Assembly: GCA_023386315.1 (NCBI GenBank)
Contig: JAEWJZ010000028.1
Location: forward strand, 355,381 to 419,380
Reading direction: 5' to 3'
Length of the DNA: 64,000 bases
Source: Bacillota bacterium
GTDB taxonomy: Bacteria; Bacillota; Clostridia; Lachnospirales; Lachnospiraceae
The notes under the pieces are model-generated. The model was not told the origin of the DNA. It searched no databases and saw only the letters and a program-made list of their open reading frames with translations. Position numbers and translations under genes: made by a program. The first letter of the stretch is position 1, and every line of letters begins with the position of its first letter. Shown here piece after piece: positions 36,427 to 45,469 of the stretch.

Positions 36427-36493
36427 ACAGGGATAAATTCAAAAACAGATGCGGAGATTGTCAAACCGTATCTGTTTTTGAATTTATCCCTGT
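36427..36493 (+). terminator. long perfect hairpin after lacI-type gene
   Basis: Perfect 24-bp stem (36427-36450 with 36470-36493) and 19-nt loop starting 8 bp after the stop. The inner ten pairs end in an A-run on the left and a T-run on the right (ATCTGTTTTT), so it can work as an intrinsic terminator for either strand. Confidence 0.7.
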
Positions 36494-36516
36494 TACTTTG
36501 CAAAATGAATGGTAGT

Positions 36517-36530
36517 GTAAAACGATTTAT
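36517..36530. promoter_or_regulatory. upstream LacI-type operator (O2)
   Basis: GTAAAACGATTTAT, matching the downstream operator at 13 of 14 positions. It lies 112 bp upstream of the -35, a distance suited to DNA looping with the proximal site. Confidence 0.55.
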
Positions 36531-36628
36531 ACATAAACAAAAAGAAAAAAACATAGTAATAAAGTATAATATTAAAGAATAAAACTTGTTTAAAATGTAC
36601 AAATGATACAATTTAAATCGGATATTTA

Positions 36629-36657
36629 TTGACTATATTCACATACTGGAATATAAT
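36629..36657 (+). promoter_or_regulatory. promoter of the saccharide operon
   Basis: TTGACT (36629-36634), 17-bp spacer and perfect TATAAT (36652-36657). Transcription should begin near 36664, directly upstream of operator O1. Confidence 0.8.
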
Positions 36658-36669
36658 CCCAATTAATAG

Positions 36670-36683
36670 GTAAAACGATTTAC
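36670..36683. promoter_or_regulatory. proximal LacI-type operator (O1)
   Basis: GTAAAACGATTTAC: perfect GTAAA/TTTAC arms around ACGA, just after the predicted transcription start, where a LacI-family repressor blocks initiation. The centre-to-centre distance to O2 is 153 bp. Spacing of the half-sites does not fit the CcpA cre consensus. Confidence 0.7.
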
Positions 36684-36744
36684 AAAAGGGGATACGTATC
36701 CTTAAAATGTCGTGAAACTGTAAGAACAGGAAAGGATGGTTTTC

Positions 36745-37665
36745 ATGAGAATGTTTACTGACAGGAAAAAGAAAAGGGCATTCAGAGAGTTTATGTATGT
36801 GTTACCGTTTCTGCTTTTAGTTGCTGTGTTTTCGTATTATCCGCTATATGGCTGGGTCTATGCATTTTTTGATTACAAGCCGCCGTTTCCGCTTCGCATG
36901 GATCAGTTCGTGGGGCTTAAATGGTTTTCGTCACTCTTTACCAATGATGTGAAGCTAAAGCAGCTGCTGGCCGTTTTAAGAAATACCTTTGCCATCAGCG
37001 GGCTTAGTCTGATATTTTCCTGGTTTCCCATGATTTTTGCAGTCTTTTTAAATGAAATCAAATGGAAGCCATTTAAAGTCTTTGTCCAGACTGCCACTAC
37101 ATTACCTAATTTCATCAGCTGGGTTCTGGTGTATTCCATTGCATACTGCGTATTCTGCAGTACCGGTGTGGTAAACAGCTTACTGATGAATATGGGAGTT
37201 CTTAAGACTCCCCAGCTTTATCTCCAGTCTGCAAATCATATATGGTTTAAAATGTGGCTGTGGCTTACCTGGAAGAATGCCGGCTGGGCAGCGATTATGT
37301 ATATTGCGGCCATATCCGGGATCGATGAACAGCTCAAAGAAGCGGCCAGAGTGGATGGGGCTACACGAATGCAGGTGATCAGGCATATCACAATCCCCGG
37401 TTTGATTCCCACATTTTTTGTGCTGGTGATGCTCAATCTCGCTAATTTCCTGACAAACGGATTGGAGCAGTACTTCGTTTTTCAGAATGCCTTCAATAAG
37501 GATTATATTCAGGTATTGGATTTGTATGTTTACAACATCGCAATGGGTAGCGGGGGATATTCCCTGTCAACTGCCATCAGTATGTTTAAGAGTATTGTAA
37601 GCGTATTGCTGTTATGTGCGACAAACCAGATATCCAAAATGGTCAGAGGGGAAGGGTTTGTATAA
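36745..37665 (+). CDS. LplB-type saccharide ABC transporter permease
   Basis: 306 aa, six membrane helices. The opening REFMYVLPFLLLVAVFSYYPLYGWVYAF is diagnostic of the LplB/YtcP pair of complex-saccharide importers, and the EAARVDGATRMQVIRHITIPG loop is the site that docks the ATPase. Start 36745 is chosen because AGGAAAGG abuts ATG 36736 but sits 9 bp before 36745. No ATPase gene is nearby, so a shared MsmK-type ATPase is expected. Confidence 0.92.
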   Translation: MRMFTDRKKKRAFREFMYVLPFLLLVAVFSYYPLYGWVYAFFDYKPPFPLRMDQFVGLKWFSSLFTNDVKLKQLLAVLRNTFAISGLSLIFSWFPMIFAVFLNEIKWKPFKVFVQTATTLPNFISWVLVYSIAYCVFCSTGVVNSLLMNMGVLKTPQLYLQSANHIWFKMWLWLTWKNAGWAAIMYIAAISGIDEQLKEAARVDGATRMQVIRHITIPGLIPTFFVLVMLNLANFLTNGLEQYFVFQNAFNKDYIQVLDLYVYNIAMGSGGYSLSTAISMFKSIVSVLLLCATNQISKMVRGEGFV

Positions 37666-37685
37666 TGAGGCAGAAAGGGGAAGCA

Positions 37686-38609
37686 ATGAGAGAAAATGTG
37701 AATAAGCATAAAAGAAAACAAAGCTTTGAAGATTATGTGATTGATACAATTACCTGTATTGTCTATTTATTTTTTACATTTATTTGCGTTTATCCGTTCT
37801 ACTACATATTCATTAATACCATCAGTGCCAATGATTTAAGCGAAAGAGGGAAAATTCTTCTATGGCCCGTTGGAATTCATTTTAACAATTATGCTTCCGT
37901 TCTTAAGATTCCCGGACTGTTTTCAGCTCTTAAGATCTCTGTTGCCAGGACGGTGATCGGGACAGTGGTCACTGTATTTATCGCTGCTTTTCTTGGGTAT
38001 ATGTTTACAAAGGAATCCATGTGGAAGAGGAAATTCTGGTATCGCTTTGTGGTGGCAACCATGTATTTTAATGCAGGTATTATTCCCTGGTACATCACAA
38101 TGCGCAATCTTCATCTGACCAATAATTTCTGGGGATATATTTTGCCGGTTGCGGTATCTCCCTTTTATATTGTTCTGTGCAAGACGTTTGTGGAGTCCAT
38201 TCCCGGGGAATTGCAGGATGCGGCGGAAATTGACGGGGCCGGTACTCTTAAGATATTCTTTCAGATTATTACTCCTTTAATTAAACCAATCCTTGCCACA
38301 GTCGCAATCTTTACGGCTGTAGCGCAATGGAATGCGTTTCAGGATACGCTGCTTCTGGTAACGGATAACCGGCTGTATACTCTGCAGTTTACCCTTTATC
38401 AGTACATCAATCAGGCAAGTTCGTTAAAATCACTTGCCAATAGCAGCACCTCCTCAGCACAGATGGCGGCAAGTCTGGCACATTCCCAGACGGCGACCTC
38501 CATCCGTATGACCGTTACGATAGTAGTTGTGGCACCGATCATATTGATTTATCCGATTTTTCAGAGATTTTTCGTAAAAGGAATCATGATTGGTGCTGTA
38601 AAAGGATAA
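37686..38609 (+). CDS. YtcP-type saccharide ABC transporter permease
   Basis: 307 aa with six membrane helices and an EIDGAGTLKIFFQIITPL docking loop. Partner of the LplB-type permease. Start 37686 follows AAAGGGGAAG; ATG 37665, which overlaps the previous stop, is also possible. The internal stretch with many small residues (SLKSLANSSTSSAQMAAS) is a feature of this subfamily. Second gene of the LacI-controlled operon. Confidence 0.92.
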   Translation: MRENVNKHKRKQSFEDYVIDTITCIVYLFFTFICVYPFYYIFINTISANDLSERGKILLWPVGIHFNNYASVLKIPGLFSALKISVARTVIGTVVTVFIAAFLGYMFTKESMWKRKFWYRFVVATMYFNAGIIPWYITMRNLHLTNNFWGYILPVAVSPFYIVLCKTFVESIPGELQDAAEIDGAGTLKIFFQIITPLIKPILATVAIFTAVAQWNAFQDTLLLVTDNRLYTLQFTLYQYINQASSLKSLANSSTSSAQMAASLAHSQTATSIRMTVTIVVVAPIILIYPIFQRFFVKGIMIGAVKG

Positions 38610-38641
38610 TAACAATTGCATAGAAAAGAAGGGAGCAGTGT

Positions 38642-40372
38642 ATGAGAGTAAAAAGGAGAGTTTTTAAGGTGCTGTCAGCAGCTATGGCGGCAGTTATGGT
38701 GGCAGGATGCGGCAGTCCAGCGGCAACCAAAGCGACAACAGCGGCAACAGCCGCAGGTACAGGAAACTATGACGAGCCGATGACATTTGACTTTTATGAT
38801 GTTGCGGCAAATTATCAGGGGACTCAGGCCGGGTGGTTTGCAAAGGTGGTAAAGGATAAGTTTAACATTGAACTGAACATGATTTCGCCGCAGGTTGCCG
38901 GTAACGGGATTTACCAGACCCGCTGCAGTACAGGAAATTTAGGAGATATCGTGCTGCTGGAACGCACGGATTTTACGGACTGTGTAAAAGCAGGTTTAAT
39001 TAAGGATATCACGGGTGATATCAAAAATTACCCCAATTTAATGACCTATCAGGATCAGATTACTGTATTAAATAAGGCTTTGCCAGAAAATAAGGATGGA
39101 AAAATCTATGGAATTCCATGCCAGATGACCAATACTTCACCCACCGCATATTCTCAGGATGTAATTAAGTCCAGTCCGCTTTTAAGATGGGATCTCTACT
39201 CGGAGCTGGGTTGCCCGGATATCAAGAATACGGACGATCTGTTAGATGTTCTGGAAAAAATGATGAAGGCACATCCCACCAACAAAGCCGGAGATCCGGC
39301 TTACCCCCTGTCTTTGTGGTCTGACTGGGATGGCGGAGACGGAATGTTAGGCATAGCCAATGTCACACAGCTGACAACCTGGTATGGGGAAATAATCAAG
39401 GGCTCCAATATTTTAAAGCCGGATAACACATTTATCCCCGTAAACAGCAAAGATGGTGCTTATTATAAGATGCTTCATTTCTTAAATGATGCAAACCGAA
39501 GAGGAATTGTAGATCCTGATTCCGGTACCCAGGACTGGAATACGGCCTGCGATAAGATGAAGACCGGCAGAGTGTATTTAATGTGGTATAACTGGCAGGT
39601 AGGTTTCTGGAATACACAGGATCGGTTAAAGGATGGCACAGCATTTATTTATACGCCGGTTAAGGATCAGATTTATTATGCAGATGCAGATACTTATTAT
39701 GGGAGCGGACGTGTTTTTGCCGTCGGTTCTCAGGTAGATGGTGCAAAGTATAAAAGAATTATGGATTTTTTGGATTGGTATGCAAGTCCCGAGGGATTGA
39801 CCTATCAGCACATCGGATTAAAAGGATTTAACTATACCGTAGGCAGTGACGGAAAATATACATATATCAACGACAATGCTTTAATGGATAATGTCACTGT
39901 ACCGGACGAATTTGGCGGTGGCGGATTTAATGACGGGAATAATGCAATCAATCAATGGATGCTGGATGCCATCAGTACAGATCCGGATACAGGGGAACCC
40001 TATAACAAAGATTATTGGAGCACTTATAAGGCAGCTACAATGACACAGATGAAAAAAGACTGGGCGGCGAAGTTCGGTGCAGCGGAACCGGTCGATTATA
40101 TGAAGAAGAATAACATCCTGTTAATCAGCCCCAATGTGAGCGTATCCCTTCCCAGCGATCCGGCGGATATATCCATAATCCGAAATCAGTGCAGCGATCT
40201 GTTCAGTGATTATTCCTGGAGAATGATTTATGCAAAGGATGACGCAGAGTTTGATTCCCTGTGGAGTGAGATGTGTACACAGATGGATGGAATGGGCTTT
40301 CAGGAGCTGTCCAAATTTGACAAGGAAAAGTACCAGATTGAGCTGGATGCCAAACTGGCTGTAAAACAATAG
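38642..40372 (+). CDS. saccharide ABC transporter substrate-binding lipoprotein (LplA type)
   Basis: 576 aa. Signal peptide with lipobox VAGC (about residues 21-24), an Ala/Thr linker, then a large type 1 extracellular solute-binding protein. Size above 500 aa is typical of LplA/YtcQ binders for oligosaccharides. Tryptophan-rich segments (MWYNWQVGFWNTQ near residue 315) probably stack on sugar rings. Delivers substrate to the two permeases just upstream. Confidence 0.9.
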   Translation: MRVKRRVFKVLSAAMAAVMVAGCGSPAATKATTAATAAGTGNYDEPMTFDFYDVAANYQGTQAGWFAKVVKDKFNIELNMISPQVAGNGIYQTRCSTGNLGDIVLLERTDFTDCVKAGLIKDITGDIKNYPNLMTYQDQITVLNKALPENKDGKIYGIPCQMTNTSPTAYSQDVIKSSPLLRWDLYSELGCPDIKNTDDLLDVLEKMMKAHPTNKAGDPAYPLSLWSDWDGGDGMLGIANVTQLTTWYGEIIKGSNILKPDNTFIPVNSKDGAYYKMLHFLNDANRRGIVDPDSGTQDWNTACDKMKTGRVYLMWYNWQVGFWNTQDRLKDGTAFIYTPVKDQIYYADADTYYGSGRVFAVGSQVDGAKYKRIMDFLDWYASPEGLTYQHIGLKGFNYTVGSDGKYTYINDNALMDNVTVPDEFGGGGFNDGNNAINQWMLDAISTDPDTGEPYNKDYWSTYKAATMTQMKKDWAAKFGAAEPVDYMKKNNILLISPNVSVSLPSDPADISIIRNQCSDLFSDYSWRMIYAKDDAEFDSLWSEMCTQMDGMGFQELSKFDKEKYQIELDAKLAVKQ

Positions 40373-40400
40373 AAAAAGGATTCACTGGAGAGGACAAATC

Positions 40401-42353
40401 ATGGATATAACGTCAATACTTCCGGAGGGCACAAGCTTCGCATTCTGGGAGCAGGAACAAAGATATGAACAGGAACTGCATGTCGACTGTAATCAGGGGG
40501 AAGCGCCAGGAGATCGTGACGGAAGTATCCAAAAGCCCTTTCACACGATTAATGAAGCAGCTGCAGCTGCAGTTCCGGGAACCAGGGTATGGATTCATGG
40601 CGGTGTGTACAGGGAGTGTGTACATCCTGCCATGGGCGGAACCGGCCCGGATCAGATGATCTGTTATGAAGCCTGGCAGAAGGAACAGGTATGTATTAAA
40701 GCTTCTGTTGAGGTTAAAAATTTTACTCCCAGCCAGGGATGGAGACTGAATCATTTTTCCTCTGATGCGTTATCGGAAGGAATTTCTATCTGGGAGCTGA
40801 AGCTGAACCCGGAAGATTTTAAAGGGTATAATCCATTCTGCGCAGTGAATGTTCTTCATGACAGATTATTTCTGGAATACGATAAAACCGATATGACCAC
40901 GTATTTAAACAGACGGGGAATGGTATTTAGCGACGGAAAGCCGTTGGTACAGGTGTCGCTTTATCAACAGATGGGCACACAGGAGAATACGTATTGGGTG
41001 GAAGCCAATGGTCAGACTGTCCATTTCCGATTAAGAGGTGACGATGACCCGGGAAAACATCTTATTGAGGTTACATGCCGGGAGCAATGCTTTGCACCGG
41101 AGATTCCCTTTTTATCCTATATAAAAGTAAAGGGGATCACCTGTGCACATGCGGCCACCGGTGCGCCGGTTCCCCAGAGAGGTTCCATCTCCTGTTACAG
41201 GGGGCATCACTGGATTATTGAAGACTGTGAAGTGGATTGGGCGAATGGTGTGGGTATTGATATTGGGAACGAATGCTGGCATCACTGCGTGCCGGAGGAT
41301 CAGATCATCGGAAACACCATAATCCGCCGCTGCCGGATTAAGAATGCAGGAGTATGCGGCATAGCCGGATTATTTGCCCAGGATCTTTTAATAGAAGACA
41401 ATCTGATCGAGGGCACAGGCTGGCAGCGGATGGAACTGTCCTGGGAAGCCGGAGGCATGAAAATACATAATTGCAGAAACAGTCTGATCAGAAGGAACAT
41501 TTTCACGAAGACATTCCGGGCTGACCATTTGTGGCTGGACTGCAGCAATGAAAATAACCGGATTACACAGAATCTGTTTTTGGACGGAATAGAACAGCGG
41601 GAGGCTGTTTTCATTGAATGCACCAGAGATGGTATTAATTTAATCGATAATAATATTTTCTGGAATGTGGAAGGCAGATTTGATGCAGGAAGTGTCCCGC
41701 AGGAGACTGGTTCTTCGGGATGGTATAAGATGGAAGAGGACGGAATTGTAAATGGTTATGCAATTTATGCCGAAGGTACCGACCATTTATACATCGCCAA
41801 TAATTTATTCGCTAAATGCAGAAGTGCCGGATATTTTGCAAAGCCGGTTGCATTTCGCATGCATGGAAATCTCAGGGGAGGTACATCAAGAGATGCCCGC
41901 TTCATTAACAATATATTTTATGAATGCGGGGAAGCAGCAATCAAAATGCCCACTGAGAAAAACCAGGCAGAAGGCAATCTTTATGTTTCCATGAACGGGG
42001 GGTATTTGAGAATTCTATATCCGGCTCCCCCTTGCTGCCTTGATCTTCCTGCATGGCAGGAATTTTATGGATTTGATAAAGAGGGGCAGGAGGGAGTCTT
42101 TCAGATTGATCTGGATACGGAGCAGTATACGCTTAAGTTCCGTTCTTTGGATCAATATCCATGGGATACGATGAGAGGAAGAGAACGGCATCATTACGTG
42201 ATGAAGCCGGAGGATATTAAAACGGTAAAGAAAGATCTGCTGGTTTCCAGTGATTTCTTCGGAACGCTTCTTGGAAGCGATCATTGCAAGCCCGGGCCGT
42301 TTGAAGAACTGGTATCCGGCAGAGTCTATCTTATTGATCCAAGAAAACTGTAA
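40401..42353 (+). CDS. cytoplasmic right-handed beta-helix glycan-active protein (DUF1565 / GH141-like?)
   Basis: 650 aa, no signal peptide. It opens with a lectin-like strand set, then the DUF1565-type segment DGSIQKPFHTINEAAAA followed by PGTRVWIHGGVYREC. Many short beta-helix coils follow (IIRRCRIKNAGVCGIAGL, LLIEDNLIEGTG and NRITQNLFLDGIEQREAVF). Such proteins include polysaccharide lyases and hydrolases such as GH141. It lies between the importer and an esterase and GH43, so it probably acts on imported oligosaccharides. The enzyme class cannot be fixed from sequence alone. Confidence 0.65.
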   Translation: MDITSILPEGTSFAFWEQEQRYEQELHVDCNQGEAPGDRDGSIQKPFHTINEAAAAAVPGTRVWIHGGVYRECVHPAMGGTGPDQMICYEAWQKEQVCIKASVEVKNFTPSQGWRLNHFSSDALSEGISIWELKLNPEDFKGYNPFCAVNVLHDRLFLEYDKTDMTTYLNRRGMVFSDGKPLVQVSLYQQMGTQENTYWVEANGQTVHFRLRGDDDPGKHLIEVTCREQCFAPEIPFLSYIKVKGITCAHAATGAPVPQRGSISCYRGHHWIIEDCEVDWANGVGIDIGNECWHHCVPEDQIIGNTIIRRCRIKNAGVCGIAGLFAQDLLIEDNLIEGTGWQRMELSWEAGGMKIHNCRNSLIRRNIFTKTFRADHLWLDCSNENNRITQNLFLDGIEQREAVFIECTRDGINLIDNNIFWNVEGRFDAGSVPQETGSSGWYKMEEDGIVNGYAIYAEGTDHLYIANNLFAKCRSAGYFAKPVAFRMHGNLRGGTSRDARFINNIFYECGEAAIKMPTEKNQAEGNLYVSMNGGYLRILYPAPPCCLDLPAWQEFYGFDKEGQEGVFQIDLDTEQYTLKFRSLDQYPWDTMRGRERHHYVMKPEDIKTVKKDLLVSSDFFGTLLGSDHCKPGPFEELVSGRVYLIDPRKL

Positions 42354-42373
42354 AATCATAAAGGGGGGCTATC

Positions 42374-43888
42374 ATGATTCGCATAGTAAAAACGGAAAAT
42401 GGCCTGGTGAGAGGAATTGAGGCAGCGGATCCAAGGATTACTGCATTTAAGGGAATTCCATTTGCAGCACCGCCTGTAGGAGAAAACAGATGGCGTGAGC
42501 CGAAACCATGTGAGAACTGGGAGGGAGTCCGTGACTGTTACCGGTTTGGTCCCATATCCATGCAGGGAGTGCCGGGGCTGGGAGATAATATCTATGACAG
42601 GGAATGGCATGTGGACCCGGAGATAGCAATGAGTGAGGACTGCCTTTATTTAAATGTCTGGACAGGAGCAAAGAAGGCGGATGAAAAACGCCCTGTTCTG
42701 GTATGGTATTTTGGAGGCGGGCTGCAATGCGGATATACCGCTGAAATGGAGTTTGACGGAGAAAGACTGGCACGAAGAGGTATTATTGTGGTTTCCGTTA
42801 ATTACCGGGTGAATCTGTTTGGCTTTCTCTCTCATCCGGAGCTGACCGCAAAGCAGCCGGATGCTCCGGCCAATTTTGGTCATCTGGACCAGCTGGCGGG
42901 TCTGAAATGGGTGATCAGAAACATTGAGGCATTCGGCGGTGATCCGCAAAATATAACCATAGCAGGACAGTCCGCAGGCGGAGGCAGTGTTATGACGCAT
43001 CTGACTACTAAAAGAAGCGAAGGCCTGTTTCAAAAAGCAATTGTGTTAAGCGGGGTTTTCTGTCGCCCATACGACATAAATCCGGATCCGTTCAGCCACA
43101 CACTGGCTGATGCAGAAAAAACAGGTGAAAAGTTCTTTGAATTTATCGGAGCAAAGGACCTTGCCCAGGCCAGATCGATGGACGGGAAGCTGCTGCATGA
43201 AAAATATGAGCAGTTTGGCGGATTCATGGGAACTGTCATTGACGAAAAATTCTGTTTTGGAAATTCTTTTCAGCTCTTTATGAAAAATAAAAGAGCCATG
43301 GTTCCCGTAATGGCGGGGAATACCTCAGATGAATTTTTTGATTCCATTCATGCAGATTCCCATGAGGAACTGAAGGAAAAGGTAAAGACGCTATTTCCCG
43401 GACAGGAGGAGGAGTTTCTCCGGCTGCTGGGAAACGAAGTACGGGATACAGATGGGAATGCCGGTTCCGTTAGCAGCATAGAGTTTGCTGTAAGAGGATT
43501 GTTTCACGAAAATGCCCGGCAAAATAACCCGGTTAATTGCTATTACTATACCTTTGATGCGGATATTCCCGGCTGGGATCATCCGGGGAACTTCCATTCC
43601 GTGGATTTATGGTTCTTTTTTGAGACACTGGCAAAATGCTGGCGTCCATTTGAAGGAAAGCATTACGATCTGGCGAGACAGATGGCAAATTACTGGACAA
43701 ATTTTGTGAAGACAGGCGATCCAAACGGAGAAGATGCAAATGGAAGCCCAATGCCGGTGTGGCTGCCGTTTACGGAAGAAAATCCGGACGGAATGTTGTT
43801 TTCCACTGAGAAAACTGGTATGAATCAGCAGAAGGAACAGGAACTGATGGCGTTTTTATTAAACAGTCTGAAGGAGAAATTTAAGTAA
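42374..43888 (+). CDS. type B carboxylesterase
   Basis: 504 aa alpha/beta hydrolase, no signal peptide. Nucleophile Ser200 in GQSAGGGSV, acid Glu320 in TSDEFF, His408 in GNFHSVDLWF, plus family motif SEDCLYLNVW near residue 85 and oxyanion-side GGGLQCG. Located between the beta-helix protein and GH43 in a saccharide operon, so it likely removes acetyl or hydroxycinnamoyl esters from imported plant oligosaccharides. Ribosome site AAGGGGGG. Start ATG 42374 gives the usual N-terminus (IRIVKTENGLVRGIE). Confidence 0.92.
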   Translation: MIRIVKTENGLVRGIEAADPRITAFKGIPFAAPPVGENRWREPKPCENWEGVRDCYRFGPISMQGVPGLGDNIYDREWHVDPEIAMSEDCLYLNVWTGAKKADEKRPVLVWYFGGGLQCGYTAEMEFDGERLARRGIIVVSVNYRVNLFGFLSHPELTAKQPDAPANFGHLDQLAGLKWVIRNIEAFGGDPQNITIAGQSAGGGSVMTHLTTKRSEGLFQKAIVLSGVFCRPYDINPDPFSHTLADAEKTGEKFFEFIGAKDLAQARSMDGKLLHEKYEQFGGFMGTVIDEKFCFGNSFQLFMKNKRAMVPVMAGNTSDEFFDSIHADSHEELKEKVKTLFPGQEEEFLRLLGNEVRDTDGNAGSVSSIEFAVRGLFHENARQNNPVNCYYYTFDADIPGWDHPGNFHSVDLWFFFETLAKCWRPFEGKHYDLARQMANYWTNFVKTGDPNGEDANGSPMPVWLPFTEENPDGMLFSTEKTGMNQQKEQELMAFLLNSLKEKFK

Positions 43889-43917
43889 CAACAGGTGATT
43901 GCCGGAATGGAGAAAAG

Positions 43918-45303
43918 ATGAAAAAATATGCAGTAAATCCCTATTTACCTTCATGGGAATATATCCCCGACGGGGAACCATATGTGTTTGGGGACAGAGT
44001 TTACGTTTATGGCTCCCATGACCTTTTTAATGGTTATGTTTTCTGCCTGGGAGATTACGTCTGCTGGTCAGCACCGGCAGATGATCTTGGAAACTGGCGG
44101 TATGAGGGCGTGATTTATCCGAAGACCAGTGATCCCATGAACAAAGAGGGGAAAATGTGTCTTTATGCCCCGGATGTGGTAAGGGGGGCCGATGGAAGGT
44201 ATTATCTTTACTATGTCCTTGATAAGGTGCCGGTGGTATCGGTTGCAGTTTGTGACACCCCGGCAGGAAAATATGAGTTTTATGGATATGTCCGGGATAA
44301 GGACGGGGGGCGTCTGGGAGAGCGGCCGGGTGACCAGCCCCAGTTTGACCCCGGAGTTTTAAGAGAAGATAACAAAATCTATCTCTACTGCGGTTTCTGC
44401 GGTCCCCAGGATGAAACCAGAATCGGGGCCATGGTTACGGTGCTTGCAGACGATATGGTAACGGTTTTAGAAGAACCGGTCGTAATTGCACCCAGTAAGC
44501 CGTATAGCGCAGGCACTGGTTTTGAAGGGCATGAGTTCTTTGAAGCACCTTCGATCAGGAAAAAAGGCAGTACCTATTATTTCATCTATTCCTCAGTAGC
44601 CATGCATGAACTGTGCTATGCAGTTAGTGACAGTCCGGTGGGCGGATTTACCTATGGAGGAGTCATTGTCAGCAATTGCGATGAGGGGATTGATACTTAT
44701 AAGCCAGCCGGGATGCATACGGCTTTTGCTGCCAATAATCACGGAAGTCTGGTAGAGATTCTGGGAAAATGGTATATTTTCTATCACAGGCACACCAATG
44801 GAACCTGGTTCAGCCGTCAGGGCTGCGCGGAACCTGTTTCGATTTTGGAAGATGGAACGATTCCCCAGGTGGAAATTACAACCAGCGGGATGGGAGGTCT
44901 TTTGCCGGGAAAAGGTGAATATGGTGCTTATCTGGCCTGTAATTTGTTCCAGACGGAACAAAAGCCGGAAGTGCTTATTCCCAGGATCATGCAGGATGGA
45001 AGAGATGGAGATGAAGAGCCGGGATATATTGCCCATATAACAGATGGGGTTACTGCCGGATTTAAATATTTTAAATGTGAGGATATAAAACGTATAACGA
45101 TTACTACGAGAGGTTATGCAGCCGGGTATTTTGAAGTGAAAAATGCATGGAACGGGGAAGTACTTGCTAAAATCCAGATACAGTATACCAATGTATGGGA
45201 GAGCTGCTCCGCTGATTTGGAGATGGAAAATGGGAAGCAGGCCATCTATCTGACTTACCGGGGTAATGGGGATGCAAGTTTATTATCCTTCTCGCTGGAG
45301 TAA
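43918..45303 (+). CDS. glycoside hydrolase family 43 (beta-xylosidase / arabinofuranosidase type)
   Basis: 461 aa, cytoplasmic. Five-bladed propeller in residues about 1-310 with candidate catalytic base Asp18 (IPDGEP), pKa modulator Asp144 (QFDPGV) and acid Glu209 (FFEAPS). The last 140 or so residues form a beta-sandwich resembling a carbohydrate-binding module. Last gene of the LacI operon, so it completes breakdown of internalised oligosaccharides. Specificity (xylose, arabinose, galactose) is not readable. Confidence 0.92.
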   Translation: MKKYAVNPYLPSWEYIPDGEPYVFGDRVYVYGSHDLFNGYVFCLGDYVCWSAPADDLGNWRYEGVIYPKTSDPMNKEGKMCLYAPDVVRGADGRYYLYYVLDKVPVVSVAVCDTPAGKYEFYGYVRDKDGGRLGERPGDQPQFDPGVLREDNKIYLYCGFCGPQDETRIGAMVTVLADDMVTVLEEPVVIAPSKPYSAGTGFEGHEFFEAPSIRKKGSTYYFIYSSVAMHELCYAVSDSPVGGFTYGGVIVSNCDEGIDTYKPAGMHTAFAANNHGSLVEILGKWYIFYHRHTNGTWFSRQGCAEPVSILEDGTIPQVEITTSGMGGLLPGKGEYGAYLACNLFQTEQKPEVLIPRIMQDGRDGDEEPGYIAHITDGVTAGFKYFKCEDIKRITITTRGYAAGYFEVKNAWNGEVLAKIQIQYTNVWESCSADLEMENGKQAIYLTYRGNGDASLLSFSLE

Positions 45304-45328
45304 ATGAGTTTCATAAGTTAAATGATTA

Positions 45329-45371
45329 AAAACTGCTGCAGGCGGGGATTACTCAACTGCAGCAGTTTTTT
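45329..45371 (+). terminator. terminator of the saccharide operon
   Basis: Twelve-bp perfect stem AAACTGCTGCAG / CTGCAGCAGTTT with a 15-nt loop and a T-run, 26 bp after the GH43 stop. Confidence 0.85.
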
Positions 45372-45399
45372 CTGCTGATAAGCCGTTAATACAAAACAA

Positions 45400-45429
45400 T
45401 TGCTAATTAACAGAAATATCGGGTACAAT
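45400..45429 (+). promoter_or_regulatory. promoter of the lipoprotein gene at 45470
   Basis: TTGCTA (45400-45405), 18-bp spacer and TACAAT (45424-45429). Confidence 0.55.
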
Positions 45430-45469
45430 AAGAGGAATAAAGAGACTTAACTAATTGAAAGGAGTAGCG

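Noticed and set aside
36670..36683. CcpA cre site
   Set aside because: There is an extra base between the outer TG and the CG compared with cre; the pair of copies fits the adjacent LacI gene better.
44593..45036. Minus-strand open frame of 147 codons opposite GH43
   Set aside because: Antisense shadow of a clear enzyme gene, and no family pattern.
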